64,000 nt of DNA from Atrina japonica (lineage: Eukaryota > Mollusca > Bivalvia > Pterioida > Pinnidae), in assembly GCA_030159075.1 (NCBI GenBank), contig BROG01000006.1:1258001-1322000 (forward strand), read 5' to 3'. Under the pieces are notes generated by a model, which was given only the letters and a program-made list of their open reading frames with translations, did not search any database and was not told the DNA's origin. Numbering within the stretch: the first letter of the stretch is position 1; every line of letters starts with the position of its first letter. This document shows positions 10,711-23,582 of the stretch, piece by piece. The position numbers were made by a program, and so were the translations under genes.

Positions 10711-13700
10711 ATGAGGCACCACAACAACATCAGTATTGAGGCACCACAAAGACATCAGTATTGAGGCACCACAAAGACATCAGCATTGAGGCACCACAAA
10801 GACATCTGTACTGAGGCACCACAAAGACATCAGTACTGAGGCACCACAAACATCAGTATTAAAGCACCACAAAGACATCAGCATTAAAGCACCACAAAGA
10901 CATCAGCATTCAGGCACCACAAAGACATCTGTATTGAGGCACCACAAAGACATCTGTACTGAGGCACCACAAACATCAGTATTGAAGCACCACAAAGACA
11001 TCAGCATTAAAGCACCACAAAGACATCAGCATTCAGGCACCACAAAGACATCTGTACCGAGGCACCACAAAGACATCAGTATTGAGGCACTACAAAGACA
11101 TAAGCACTGAGGCACCACAAAGACATCAGTACTGAGGTACCACAGACATCAGTACTGAGGCATCACAAAGACATAAGTACTGAGGCATCACAAAGACATC
11201 AGTACCGAGGCAACACAAAAACATCAGTACTGAGACACAACAAAGATATAAGCATTGAGGCACTACAAAGACATCAGCACTGAGGCAAAACAAAGACATC
11301 AGAATTGAGGCACCACAAAGACATCAGTACTGAGGTACCATAAAGACATCAGTACTGAGACATCACAAAGACATCAGTACTTGACCACAAAGACATCAGT
11401 ATTGAGGTTTCACAAAGACATCAGTACTGAGGTACCACAAAGACATCAGCACTGAGGCAACTCAAAAACATCAGTACTGAGGTACCACAAAGACATCAGT
11501 ATTGAGGTTTTACAAAGACATCAGTATTGGGTTACCACAAAGACATCAGTATTGAGACATCACAAAGACATTAGCACTGGGGTACCATAAAGACATCAGT
11601 ATTGAGGCATCATATAGTCATTAGTACTGAGGTATCACAAAGGCATCAGTATTGAGGCATCATAAAGACATCACATGACTGAGGTATCACAAAGACATCA
11701 GTATTGAGGCACCACAAAGACATCAGTACTAAGGCATCTCAAAAACATTAAAACTGAGGTACCACAAAGACATCAGTAATGATGTACCACAGACATCAAT
11801 TTGAAGCATCACAAAGACATCAGTATTGAGGCACCATAAAGACATCAGTACTAAGGTATCTTAAAAACATCAGTATTGAAGCACCACAAAGACATCAGTA
11901 CTGAGGTACCACGAAGACATCATTACTGAGGTACCACAAAAACATCAGTATTGAGGCACCACAAAGATATCAGTAATGATGTACCACAGACATCAGTTTG
12001 AAGCATCACAAAGACATCAGTACCAATTCATCTCAAAAACATCAGTATTGAGGCACGACAAACATATAAGTACTGAGGCATCACAAAAAAATCAGTATTG
12101 AGGCAACACAAAACATCAGTACTGAGGCAACACAAAGATATAAGCATTGAGGCACCACAAACACATCAGTACTGAGGTACCACAAAGACATCAGTACTGA
12201 GGTACCACAAAGACATCAGTACTGAGGTACCACAAAGACATCAGTACTGAGGTACCACAAAGACATCAGTACTGAGGTACCACAAAGACATCAGTACTGA
12301 GGTACCACAAAAGACATCAGTACTGAGGTACCACAAAGACATCAGTACTGAGGTACCACAAAGACATCAGTACTGAGGTACCACAAAGACATCAGTACTG
12401 AGGTACCACAAAGACATCAGTACTGAGGTACCACAAAGACATCAGTACTGAGGTACCACAAAGACATCAGTACTGAGGTACCACAAAGACATCAGTATTG
12501 AGGCATCACAAAGACATCAGTACTGAGGCATCACAAAGACATCAGTACTGAGGTACCACAAAGACATCAGTACTGAGGTACCACAAACACATCAGTACTG
12601 AGGCACCACAAAGACATCAGTACTGAGGTACCACAAACACATCAGTACTGAGGCACCACAAAGACATCAGTATTGAGGCACCACAAAGACATCAGTACTG
12701 AGGTACCACAAACACATCAGTACTGAGGTACCACAAAGACATCAGTACTGAGGCACCACAAAGACATCAGTACTGAAGTACCACAAACACATCAGCACTG
12801 AGGCACCACAAAGACATCAGTATTGAGGCACCACAAAGATATCAGTATTGAGGTACCACAAACACATCAGTACTGAGGCATCACAAAGACATCAGTATTG
12901 AGGTACCACAAAGACATCAGTATTGAGGCATCACAAAGACAACAGTACTGAGGCATCACAAAGACATCAGTATTGAGGCATCACAAAGACAACAGTACTG
13001 AGGCATCACAAAGACATCAGTATTGAGGCATCACAAAGACAACAGTACTGAGGCATCACAAAGATATCAGTATTGAGGCACCACAAAGACAACAGTACTG
13101 AGGCATCACAAAGATATCAGTATTGAGGCACCACAAAGATATCAGTATTGAGGCACCACAAAGATATCAGTATTGAGGCACCACAAAGATATCAGTATTG
13201 AGGCACCACAAAGACATCAGTATTGAGGCACCACAAAGACAACAGTACTGAGGCATCACAAAGATATCAGTATTGAGGCACCACAAAGATATCAGTACTG
13301 AGGCACCACAAAGATATCAGTATTGAGGCACCACAAAGATATCAGTATTGAGGCACCACAAAGACATCAGTATTGAGGCACCACAAAGACAACAGTACTG
13401 AGGCATCACAAAGATATCAGTATTGAGGCACCACAAAGATATCAGTATTGAGGCACCACAAACACATCAGTACTGAGGTACCACAAAGATATCAGTATTG
13501 AGGCACCACAAACACATCAGTACTGAGGTACCACAAAGACATCAGTACTGAGGCACCACAAAGATATCAGTATTGAGGCACCACAAACACATCAGTACTG
13601 AGGTACCACAAAGATATCAGTATTGAGGCACCACAAACACATCAGTACTGAGGTACCACAAAGATATCAGTACTGAGGTACCACAAAGATATCAGTATTG

Positions 13701-14160
13701 AGGCACCACAAACACATCAGTATTGAGGCACCACAAAGATATCAGTACTGAGGTACCACAAAGATATCAGTATTGAGGCACCACAAACACATCAGTACTG
13801 AGGTACCACAAAGATATCAGTATTGAGGCACCACAAACACATCAGTATTGAGGCACCACAAAGACATCAGTACTGAGGCATCACAAAGACATCAGTACTG
13901 AGGCATCACAAAGACATCAGTACTGAGGCACCACAAAGACATCAGTACTGAGGCATCACAAAGACATCAGTACTGAGGCATCACAAAGACATCAGTACTG
14001 AGGTACCACAAAGACATCAGTACTGAGGTACCACAAAGACATCAGTACTGAGGTACCACAAAGACATCAGTATTGAGGCATACCAAAGACAAAGACATCA
14101 GTACTGAGGTACAGTATTGAGGCATCACAGACATCAGTATTGAAGCACCACAAACACATA
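10711..14160. repeat. 25-bp satellite/minisatellite array, about 138 copies
   Basis: The unit is CATCAGTACTGAG plus GTACCACAAAGA (25 bp), with variants (TATTGAGGCACC, GATATCAG, AACACATCAG). Copies from about 12170 to 12480 are nearly identical. Those at the left end (10.7-12.1 kb) are diverged, and the right half shows higher-order alternation of variants. Central copies carry the palindromes AGTACT and GGTACC. No coding frame. Confidence 0.95.
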
Positions 14161-15280
14161 TAATAAGGTCGAAAGAAGAAATGAGGTGACAGTATGAGAA
14201 GATTTGCACTGGAAAAATAAACAATAAAGGATAAGTTACATGTAATATAAAGAAAACATCAAATGAAATTGAATATCTCTGCTCAGAAAAGTTTGTAGTT
14301 AGATGGATGGGTATTTACATAATTTTTTTTTTTCTCATAACTGTTAGTGTGGCAACGTTATGCACTCAATGTACCATATAAATTCTTGATTGACCTATAT
14401 GTACATAATGACATGTATGAGTATGTCTGGGGAAAAATGTGAGATAATATATTTGTAATCTGATTTGTCATTTGATATAGTTTATCTAATCAATGACTTT
14501 ACACCTATGTAAAACCTCTCATAACATCGTCACAGTAGTCATCATACAAAACACGTAAGTCAATATTGACTTGGATTTTAGACCCTTGATCTTTATTTGA
14601 TGAACATATATACAGATGAATGTCATTCATGAGTCACATGACCAATCATGTCATCTATCCAGATCACATGACCCTAACAAAACAAATGAGCTGACCTGAC
14701 CTTGAAACTATCAACTGATTCAAGCCAAAAAATTTGTACACATGTACAGAGATGTACAACATTGTAAACATGTATTATATCTAGGGATGGATGGGATCGA
14801 AATATCAATGCAGTGACATGGAACCAGATTACTATTTAAACCGGAAGAAATAGACTGGTTACTTTTATGTCATAGGTTGAGCACTTAATGGCCATGGAAC
14901 TGTCTCTGATGTTTGACGGAAGTCTGGGGTTAGATTACGACTAGAAACGTCACCCCGAACTTTACTTGATTATAAAATGCTTTAACCATTGACATTAAAA
15001 GACATTATAATATCTATAATCACCTTACAATTCTGTTTTACGTGTATAAGCAAGCCTCTGTGTATCATAAGAGATCTTTATATATAAAATGTATGACAAA
15101 CAACCTCATAGACATTGTTCCTTTTTTTTTTCTATTTTCATTACATTTTGACATTTAACAATTTTAATAGCGTTACATACTGTTAAGCGGCACAGACAAC
15201 AATTCAGAACACTTGGTAGGGTTAAAGTTATAAATATTAAATATTAAGGAGAGAGACAACTTCTCTTCCTTTTCTCTGGT
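14161..15280. other. No gene seen
   Basis: AT-rich, with poly-T near 14325 and 15121. No recognised feature. Confidence 0.4.
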
Positions 15281-15552
15281 TGGTTGTATTGTTGTTAAAC
15301 GTCCCACTCAAGAATCTTTCACTCATATGGAGACGTCACCAATGCCAGTGAAGAGCTTCAAAGTTTGGCCTATGCTCAGCACTTACGGCCATTGAGCAGT
15401 GAGGGTTCTTTAACACAATGACTCCTACTGTGACACGGGACCATGGTTCTTACTGTTTCAACCAAAGGACAGGAATTTGACCAGCTTCCGGCTGAACTCA
15501 AACTCATGACTTCACGATCAAGAGTTGAGCGGGCTTCGACCGAGGCAGACCA
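15281..15552 (-). mobile_element. tRNA-derived SINE, family B
   Basis: Contains TTAAACGTCCCACTCAAGAA, CACTCATATGGAGACGTCACC-like sequence, a GGCCATTGAGCAGTGAGGG block and, on the minus strand at the right end, a tRNA-like head. It aligns along its whole length with 18671-18950. Box B here is degraded (GAGTTTGAGTTC). Confidence 0.7.
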
Positions 15553-16384
15553 GTTCATTCCTTTTATCTGTTGTTTATTTTCAATTAGATGACTTACAAG
15601 TGGTTGATTTATATTTTTTATTGGAGTGCTCTCCCTTGCCAAGAATGGCCTTTATGACTGTCTTCTATACCTCTTTTGTATATACATGTACTTCCTTAAA
15701 AGCATTAACCTGCCATGTTGATATTAAAGTGACTGATTCATTGTTGAATTGATGTATTGGAGTTGTCTCCCTTTACAGTTAAAGAGGTGAAACTCCCATG
15801 CCAATTCTTTAAAGTCACATTCTGGGGAGGTTTTTGTCATATTGGACATTTTTTTTTTTTACAAAAAGTCATTCCTAACAGAGGAAAAGACCAAATTTCC
15901 AAAAAAAGAAAAACTGTAGTACATTGTATTGATGATGTTTTTAACTAAATTCCAAGTTGAAATTTCCTTCGGTTCATAAGATACGGTTATTAGATATGTT
16001 CATGCAACAAAATGCCACCTATATTGACATGTAAGTCTCTCTACAAAAAATTCTTGATTTATACAGAATGAAAGCACAGGAAATAGCAGATGATGACCCC
16101 TGGAAAAGAACATCGCTGATGCCAATGGAGAGCTTAGAGGTCTGAGCTGAAATTGAAATCAGATGAGAAATTGGCAACCATTGTGTTAGATTAGTGTGTG
16201 TACACCTGATTGATACTTTCACATAGTCATCAACATCATGGATAATAAATTAATTAGTTACAAGGATATCGCAAAGGCTGTACATAATACACCCACCATG
16301 GGTTGATGAGCAGTTTGTCACAAAGGGCTATAATTGAATTAATTTTGAAAACCATTAGATAATGTTAGTTTCTTAGCTCTGAGA
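15553..16384. other. No gene; small dispersed repeat with GTTGTCTCCCTT
   Basis: 15697-15790 shares GCATTAACCTGCCATGTT, GATTCATT and GAGTTGTCTCCCTT with 17371-17455. It is a weak dispersed repeat; the rest is unassigned. Confidence 0.4.
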
Positions 16385-16945
16385 AGTTTGAAAACCCATA
16401 CTGAAAATCTGGTCTTATTGGCAAAATTACAGAAATTTATTTTTGCCCAATGTCTTGGGAGCTATATTCATGGCTTTCAAACTTGTTCAGAAACTGTTTC
16501 TAGAAATCTTCAAGGGGCCATAACTCTGTATAAAACAGGTGAACAATTTTGGTTTTCAAACTTGGCTGAGCTTTTAAAGAATCAAACTTCTCGTAAAGTT
16601 TCAAATTAATCTGTTGAAAATTACTCAAGTTATTGAGCGGAAATTGTTTCTGCAAATCCACAAGGGGCCATAACTCCATGAATAACTGGGGAAAAAATTT
16701 TGGTTATCTAACTTGTCCGAGCTTTTATGGCAATAAACCTTCTCATAAAGTTTCAAATTAATCCGTTGAAAATTACTCAAGTTATTGAGCAGAAACTTTT
16801 TCTGCAAATCGTCAAGGGGCCTTAACTCCATAAATAACTGGGAAAATAATTTTGGTTTTCAAACTTGGCAGAGCATTTATGGCAATAAACCTTCTCATAA
16901 AGTTTCAAATTTATCTGTTGAAAATTATGGTACTCAAGTTATTGA
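16385..16945. repeat. About 155-bp tandem repeat with GGGGCCATAACTC
   Basis: Three to four copies of a unit containing TCTGCAAATCCACAAGGGGC, CATAACTCCATGAATAACTGG, TGGCAATAAACCTTCTC and CATAAAGTTTCAAATTAATC. The GGGGCCATAACTC motif is familiar from molluscan non-coding DNA. Confidence 0.8.
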
Positions 16946-17842
16946 ATGGAAACTGAAATGCGCCCACATGCGTGATAACATAATACTTGCCTGTCTTTTG
17001 AGGGGCGTATAAAAACCTTTATTTAATTTCATCTTATTACAAGTATTAATCAAATCAATACAGCCTAATGTAAGATTTATGTAGACTTGTACATGATCTG
17101 TTGGTTCTTGATTACTTATCATGGATAATTTGTTACGGTTGTAATGCCCTTGTTTTTTACTTCTCCTCATTACCATACTATTTTAATCATTTATAATTAG
17201 ATCCCATCGCTCAGACTGTTTCCTGTGATGAATTAACAAATTAATTGGGATAGAACTTTGAAAAGAAGACGAATGTTTATGCAAATAAACATTATGTGTG
17301 TACAAAAGAGCTTATTTATGAGCATTTCTTTGCAGATTGTGACTTTAAAAGAAGGTAAATACCTTTCACGAAGCATTAACTTTCCATGTTAATTAAGTAG
17401 AGGATTCATTTTTTACACCAGAGTTGTCTCCCTTCTTGTATTAGAGGACTACCTTCTAATTACAACAAACAGTAACAAACTTCCTTATTGATTAAGTGGT
17501 GAATAAATTGTTGATATTGGAAGCGTTTTTCCTTGGTAGATTTAGAGTTCATGAATCCTAACTTTTTACATATTATATTCAATTTCTTTACATGTAGCAT
17601 CAAGCTTTAATGATAATGAAGTGTAAGATTTATTTTCACAATACTGGCCAGTTCTGGTGAATCATATCTTTGTTTGTAGCAGATACCCATACATATAGAC
17701 AAATTCTGTAACTTTGTATATACATATATATAGTTGTTGATCAGACAGATAACACATCTATTCTGGGATGAAGATATCCTAATATACCCTATGTAACTAA
17801 CAAACATACAAAAATAACTCCCTCTGACTTCCTCATACATTC
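16946..17842. other. No gene seen
   Basis: AT-rich. Holds the second copy of the weak GTTGTCTCCCTT repeat (17371-17455). Confidence 0.4.
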
Positions 17843-18170
17843 TACTTAGAATGTATCACAGAAATCACAAAGCAAGACTATCTGTTTTAGAATGTCTCAC
17901 AGAAATCACAAAGCAAGACTAGCTGTTTTAGAATGTCTCACAGAAATCACAAAGCAAGACTAGCTGTTTTAGAATGTCTCACAGAAATCACGACTATTTT
18001 AGAACTACAGAAATCACAAAGCAAGACTAGCTGTTTTAGAATGTCTCACAGAAATCACAAAGTAAGACTAGCTGTTTTAGAATGTCTCACAGAAATCACA
18101 CAGCTGGAATGTCTCACTCACAAAGGTGCTGTTTTTGTCTCACAGAAATCACAAAGCAAGACTAGTTGTT
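17843..18170. repeat. 41-bp tandem array
   Basis: About seven to eight copies of TCTCACAGAAATCACAAAGC plus AAGACTAGCTGTTTTAGAATG. Two copies are internally deleted. Confidence 0.9.
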
Positions 18171-18171
18171 T

Positions 18172-18466
18172 TATATGGCCACCATGGTCGAGTGGTTGGA
18201 GCATCATATTTTGAACTAAGAATTCGCTCACTTCTGGTCAGTGCAGGTTTCAGCCACACTGGAATCTAAGGTGATTGGTCAGTGCAGGTTCCAGCCACAC
18301 TGGAATCTAAGGTGATTTTTGTGAGTTTTGCCAGTTTACTTCTAGAAGACCGGTCATCTCTTCCCAGGTACATTGTAAACGGGTTCTCTCCTCCATCAAT
18401 AAAAGAAACAGGCTGCAACCATATAACTAAAAAATTGTTTGGTGTGGCGTTAAACACTGTTAAAAA
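18172..18466 (+). mobile_element. tRNA-derived SINE, family A, with internal duplication
   Basis: The head GGCCACCATGGTCGAGTGG has a box A-like segment; GCAGGTTTCAGCC is a decayed box B. A segment containing GGTCAGTGCAGGTT and GGAATCTAAGGTGATT is tandemly duplicated. The body (CTCTTCCCAGGTACATTG, CTCTCCTCCATCAATAAAAG) and tail GGTGTGGCGTTAAACAC match the copy at 8542-8812. Confidence 0.7.
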
Positions 18467-18670
18467 ATTCAAGCTCTTTTACACATTGTTAGGCTGTGTG
18501 GTTAAAATTTGATATTTGTGTAAACTTATGATTTATTTATTTTTGCCTGATGAGATTAAAGAGCTTAAAAAAAAAAAACGCAACATCTTAAAACAACAAA
18601 ATTTCCAAAAAATTCTACAATTTGTTTTTTTTTACCTAGGTTGTTAAATTTTATATTAAGACTGTTGCTG

Positions 18671-18950
18671 CTGTTGTATTGTTTGTTTAACGTCCCACTC
18701 AAGAATCTTTCACTCATATGGAGACGTCACCAAATGCCAGTGAAGGGCTTCAAAGTTTGGCCCATGCTTGGCACTTACGGCCATTGAGCAGTGAGAGCTC
18801 TTAAACATGCCAACACCTATTGTGACACAGGACCTCAATTTTTACTGTCTCATCTGAAGGACAGGAAAAGCCAGCCGCCTCTTCCGAAATTCAAACCCCA
18901 TACCCTCCGGCTGCGAATCGAGCACTCTACTGTGGTGCCAATACAGCTCT
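18671..18950 (-). mobile_element. tRNA-derived SINE, family B
   Basis: Best preserved body of this family in the window: GTTTAACGTCCCACTCAAG, CTCATATGGAGACGTCACC and ACTTACGGCCATTGAGCAG. A tRNA-like head on the minus strand ends near 18950. Confidence 0.7.
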
Positions 18951-18959
18951 CACTTTATA

Positions 18960-19050
18960 TTAACTTATTGACCCCTAAAGACACATTTGGACTGGCCTAA
19001 ATCATTGATTTACAGAAGAGTCCATTATTTTTCAGGGGTTGATGAGTTGA
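18960..19050. mobile_element. TTAA-target mini-MITE
   Basis: TTAA then CTTATTGACCCCTAAAGAC, ending TCAGGGGTTGATGAG before TTGA. About 83 bp. It directly abuts the SINE end. Confidence 0.7.
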
Positions 19051-19717
19051 AAACTCATAAAATATCATATATAGGCTACTATAGCTCTTCCCAACCATAT
19101 TAGCATATCAGTTCAGGATGCAATTTTTATCATATTGCAATGAATGTTAATTTTGTCAGCAAATTGAGCTAAATGATAATTAAAAAAAATTAATAAATAG
19201 AATTTACAAAATTGCACACAAATAGTTACAATTAGTCACAATTTACACTGCTATAAAGAACAGCTGGTGAATTTATAAATGATCCTCACCAACTTTAAAA
19301 TGTGTGTGATTTAATTGTTCATTTGTTTACTTTAATGTCTTCGTTTATTTGTAATTATTTACTTTGAACCTGTTTTTTCTTCCATCTTCATATATGAAGT
19401 ATTTGAAAAAATATCAAGAGAAATATTTGTAAAGCTCTTATAATGTATATGAATGTTTAAATAATCTTATGATAAACTGTAAAATTCATACAACCAAAAA
19501 AAAAAAATTTTTTTGGAATGGTGCCAACTTTTTTTTTTTTTTTTTTAATTGTACAGTAGCTACCCGCACAATTTCTGTTTTTGGAATAAAATTTATTTTC
19601 AGGTGTTTAATCAAATACCACAGTTTTATGTTGGCACATGGCAATCAGTAACAATAACAAAAGTTTAGATCTAATTCAAATGATGTATCGTAAGCCTTGA
19701 GGAATAGCTGGAGCCTG
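19051..19717. other. No gene seen
   Basis: AT-rich, with A and T homopolymers near 19497 and 19530. Confidence 0.4.
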
Positions 19718-19800
19718 ATACAGTGGAACCTGTATTGAGAGACCACCACATCTGCCACTAAATTATAAGGCAGGTGGTCTCAAAAAAGAGATATTTAACT
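19718..19800. mobile_element. Fragment of Tc1/mariner-type MITE
   Basis: TACAGTGGAACCTG followed by GAGAGACCACC and AGGCAGGTGGTCTC. A possible matching right part (AATTAGGTGGTCTTAATTAC) lies at about 20340, beyond a GA microsatellite. Confidence 0.45.
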
Positions 19801-20043
19801 GGGTTTTTTTCAAATTGTGTATGCATACAAATACATATATATATGGTATGAATTGCAATTTTATTCCCTTTATGTTTTTATATCAGAAATGGTATAGGGG
19901 CATTTTTAAAGAAGAAAAAGTCTCACAAGTAGTTCTATTTCATGTATGTAAACATACGTGGATCACTAGGAGAATCGATTTCTGATATGCAAGTATGACG
20001 GAATGATGTCTTTAAATAGAGTGAATAGGAGAACACACAGACA

Positions 20044-20207
<164 letters not shown>

Positions 20208-20540
20208 ATGGAGCCTCTGACCTAAAGACCACATCATTTATGAGACCATCTTACATCTCAAAACATTAATTTTTAGTCTCTAGATAATTGTTAAATAATT
20301 ACAGACCCTCAATGTAATCAGACAACTTTAAGTCGGTCAATTAGGTGGTCTTAATTACAATATATAGAGGATTCTCCTTATTTCAAAACTCATGAAACCA
20401 TCCCTATACCTGTGAGGTATCCAGAATTTGAGAATATCACAATTTTAATATACTTTTTTTATCCAAAAAAATCTAGACTAACCACTCAACTTTTGACATA
20501 AATACAATATGATTTTGAAATAAAAAGAAACCATCGCTGT

Positions 20541-20620
20541 ATGTATATATATATATATATATCGGTATATATATATATATATAATCTATATATATACAAT
20601 ATATATAGGATATATATATT
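20541..20620. repeat. (TA)n microsatellite
   Basis: Interrupted TA tract immediately left of the MITE at 20626. Confidence 0.9.
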
Positions 20621-20625
20621 ATAAT

Positions 20626-20808
20626 TACAGTAAAACCTGCTATAGCGGCCACCTCTATATAAGGATTACCTGTCTATAAAGGCCAGTTTTTTCAAGTCCC
20701 TTGACTGCATACGTCAACTAAATTGAACCTGTGTATAAGGGTCACCTGCATATAAAGGTCAATATTTTCTGGTCCTGTGGGTGGCCCCTATATACAGGTT
20801 TTACTGTA
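20626..20808. mobile_element. Tc1/mariner-type MITE, copy 1 of an adjacent pair
   Basis: TA-CAGTAAAACCTG at the left, CAGGTTTTACTG-TA at the right. The interior has GGCCACCTCTATATA and AAAGGCCAGTTTTTTCAAG. Confidence 0.8.
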
Positions 20809-20809
20809 T

Positions 20810-20864
<55 letters not shown>
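20809..20864. repeat. (TA)n microsatellite between two MITEs
   Basis: An almost pure TA tract separates two copies of the same element. Confidence 0.9.
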
Positions 20865-20865
<1 letters not shown>

Positions 20866-21039
20866 ACAGTAAAACCTGCATATAGCAGCCACCTCTATAT
20901 ATGGATTACCTGTCTATAAAGGCCAGTTTTTTCAAGTCCCTTAGCATAACCAACTAAATTGAACCTGTGTATAAGGGTCACCTGCATATAAAGGTCAATA
21001 TTTTCTGGTCCCTTGGGTGGCCCCTATATACAGGTTTCA

Positions 21040-21044
<5 letters not shown>
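20865..21044. mobile_element. Tc1/mariner-type MITE, copy 2 of an adjacent pair
   Basis: Same element as 20626-20808 in the same orientation with few differences. Bounded by TA and followed by another TA/TG microsatellite to about 21110. Confidence 0.8.
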
Positions 21045-21076
<32 letters not shown>

Positions 21077-21559
21077 TGTCTGTGTGTCTCTGTCTCTGTG
21101 TGTGTGCGTGTTTACCAGTGGCTGGGTAAACAAAAGCAATCTAACACAGGTAGATAAACATTTCACATAGTTCTAAATTACGTACCATAACTTAGTTCTT
21201 TCATACTGTTTCAATACTACATGTAAGTACAAATGTATTTTCTGCATTACATTCTTTTGTTATTTGTTTTGAAAGTACATCTATGTTTATTCTACAGAAT
21301 TTATTCATACCGACACAAAATAGTTATATATAATTCAAAGACCTTTCATTTTTAGTCCCATATCTATAGTTCACTTCCTGTTTGGTAATCATACTTCTTG
21401 TATGAAATGATTCTATAGAAATGTTTAAATCTATACAGAATAGTTTAAACCCATGATATTTAATAAACAGTTGGACAGTTAGTAAAAATAAAAAAAAAAA
21501 AGCACCTTTCTATTAAACAGTGAAACAATTAATCATGTAACCATGTTTGAATCTTAATT

Positions 21560-21735
21560 TGAATGCCAAACTCAACATTTTTTCAGTATATGGTGGTAGC
21601 CAGTCTTTAGTGGTGGAGAGGACCCAGATACAAGGTGCCCGAGAATGGACCACCAGCCTTCTGCAAGTAAACTGACAAACTTTCTCACAAAATCACCTAA
21701 GGTTCTAGTGGGGTTCAAACCACTTCCCTGTCACA
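21560..21735 (-). mobile_element. tRNA-derived SINE, family A, 5'-truncated
   Basis: Minus-strand body of family A. Retains the box B-like GGTTTGAACCCC, AGTTTGTCAGTTTACTTGC and the AATGTTGAGTTTGGC end. The tRNA head beyond box B is missing. Confidence 0.65.
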
Positions 21736-21784
21736 GTACCTTTCAATATCAAAACTTGTAGCAACTCCTTAAATTCTTAACCAA

Positions 21785-22440
21785 ACTGTCTACATGTTCA
21801 AGTTTTACTATCTACATTTATATGTTTTCAGATTATTACACAGTCAACATGTGTATGTTTTCAGATTATCACACAATCAATGTGTATGTTTTCAGATTGT
21901 TAGTCAATATGTGTATGTTTTCAGATTGTCACATAGTCAACATGTGTATTCTTTCAGACCGTTACACAGTAAATATGTGTATGTTTTCAGATTGTTAGAC
22001 AGTCAACATGTGTATGTTTTCAGATTGTTACACAGTCAACATGCATATGTTTTCAGATTGTTACAGTCAACATGTGTATGTTTTCAGATTGTTACAGTCA
22101 ACATTTGTATGTTTTCAGATTGTTACAGTCAACATTTGTATGTTTTCACAATGATACACAGTCAACATGTGTATGTTTTCAGATTGTTACAGTCAACATT
22201 TGTATGTTTTCACATTGATACACAGTCAACATGTGTATGTTTTCAGATTGTTACTGTCAATATGTTTATGTTTTTAGATTATTACACAGTCAACATGTGT
22301 ATTAACTATTTTTTCAGATTGTTACAGCAAACATCAGTATGTTTTCAGATTGGTACACTGTCAACATGTGTATGTTTTCAGAATTTACACAATCTACAAG
22401 TGTATGATTCCAGATTGCTTTACAGTTAACATGTGCATTT
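21785..22440. repeat. 33-bp tandem array
   Basis: About 19 copies of CACAGTCAACATGTGTATG plus TTTTCAGATTGTTA, with 28- to 33-bp variants. The 211-codon frame across it is a product of the repeat. Confidence 0.9.
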
Positions 22441-22520
22441 TTCAGGATTTATCTTTGTCTATACATGTGCACGTTTCTTTTTCATGTGTACACATTTGTA
22501 TCTTTACTGTTTAAACATGG

Positions 22521-22528
22521 GTATCTGT

Positions 22529-22572
<44 letters not shown>

Positions 22573-22800
22573 TTGTGTGGGTGTGTGTGGGTGTGTGTAT
22601 ATATATGTGTGTGTATGTGTATGTATGTGTGTGTATGTGTATGTATGTGTATGTATGTGTGTAGGTATGTGTGTGTGTGTCTGTGTGTATGTGTGTGTAT
22701 GTATGTGTGTGTATGTTTGTTTGTATGTGTGTTTGTATGTTTGTATGTTTGTATGAGTGTATATGTATGTGTATGTGTGTGTATGTGTGTGTGTGTGTCA
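22521..22800. repeat. (TG)n/(TATG)n microsatellite
   Basis: Long TG tract with TATG and TTTG interruptions. All frames here are repeat artefacts. Confidence 0.95.
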
Positions 22801-23582
22801 ACATACTTATGCTTTCAGAGTGTCCATATTTTCTAATCACTGATATTTTTGTGACAAACTGCAGAGATGATAACTTCATCAAGACAATTAGCATGTCATA
22901 CGCTCACTTTGTAATCATTATTTGTGCTGAGATAACGAAAAACTGTTCTTGATGGAAAAGCAACCCAGAAATTATAAATGTCTATTTAAATGTAGATCAA
23001 TCAATAGAAATTATCTAACACAAAATAATCTAAAGTTTGTGAAGATTGTGCATAATTGTTTATCAATGAACAAACATGTTTTATTATCTGATGTTTTGGA
23101 GGTTGCGTGTAACGGTTTGTCAATGTAAATTATCAGAAAGGTAAACTCTATCGCAAATGATAATTACCGATTGATTGTGTGTAAAAATTTACCAAAGAAT
23201 CATTAATTTGTAAATGACAAACACAATAAAATGAAAAAAACAGGGTCCTAACTGCTCAGTATGAGAGCAATTCTGAATGAGACATAAACACTCATTAGCC
23301 CCTAAAGTTACAGATAGACTAAGCCCCTAAAGTTAAAGACAGACTAAGCTATATCATTGCTATAGTTAAGTCCATTATCTTTTGAGGTAGAGAAATTAAA
23401 AGAATACTTCTACAGACATATAGCAATATGAATTTGTTTTAAAACTGAAGGAAGTTGTGTGAAAATGAGGGGACATTCTACTGAGATCTGTGGACTGACT
23501 AACAGACAGACAGATGACAAGGCTAACATAATATACCCCCCCCTCACACACACACACTACTTGGCAGTTGTGGGAGCATAAT
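22801..23582. other. No gene; short duplication
   Basis: A 23- to 25-bp segment (AGCCCCTAAAGTTACAGAT-like) is tandemly duplicated at about 23297-23345. Poly-C near 23536. Otherwise unassigned. Confidence 0.4.

Noticed and set aside
10711..14160. Possible CRISPR array
   Set aside because: 25-bp units abut with no unique spacers and the context is eukaryotic.
21794..22429. 211-codon open frame
   Set aside because: It follows the 33-bp tandem array throughout; no non-repeat protein sequence.
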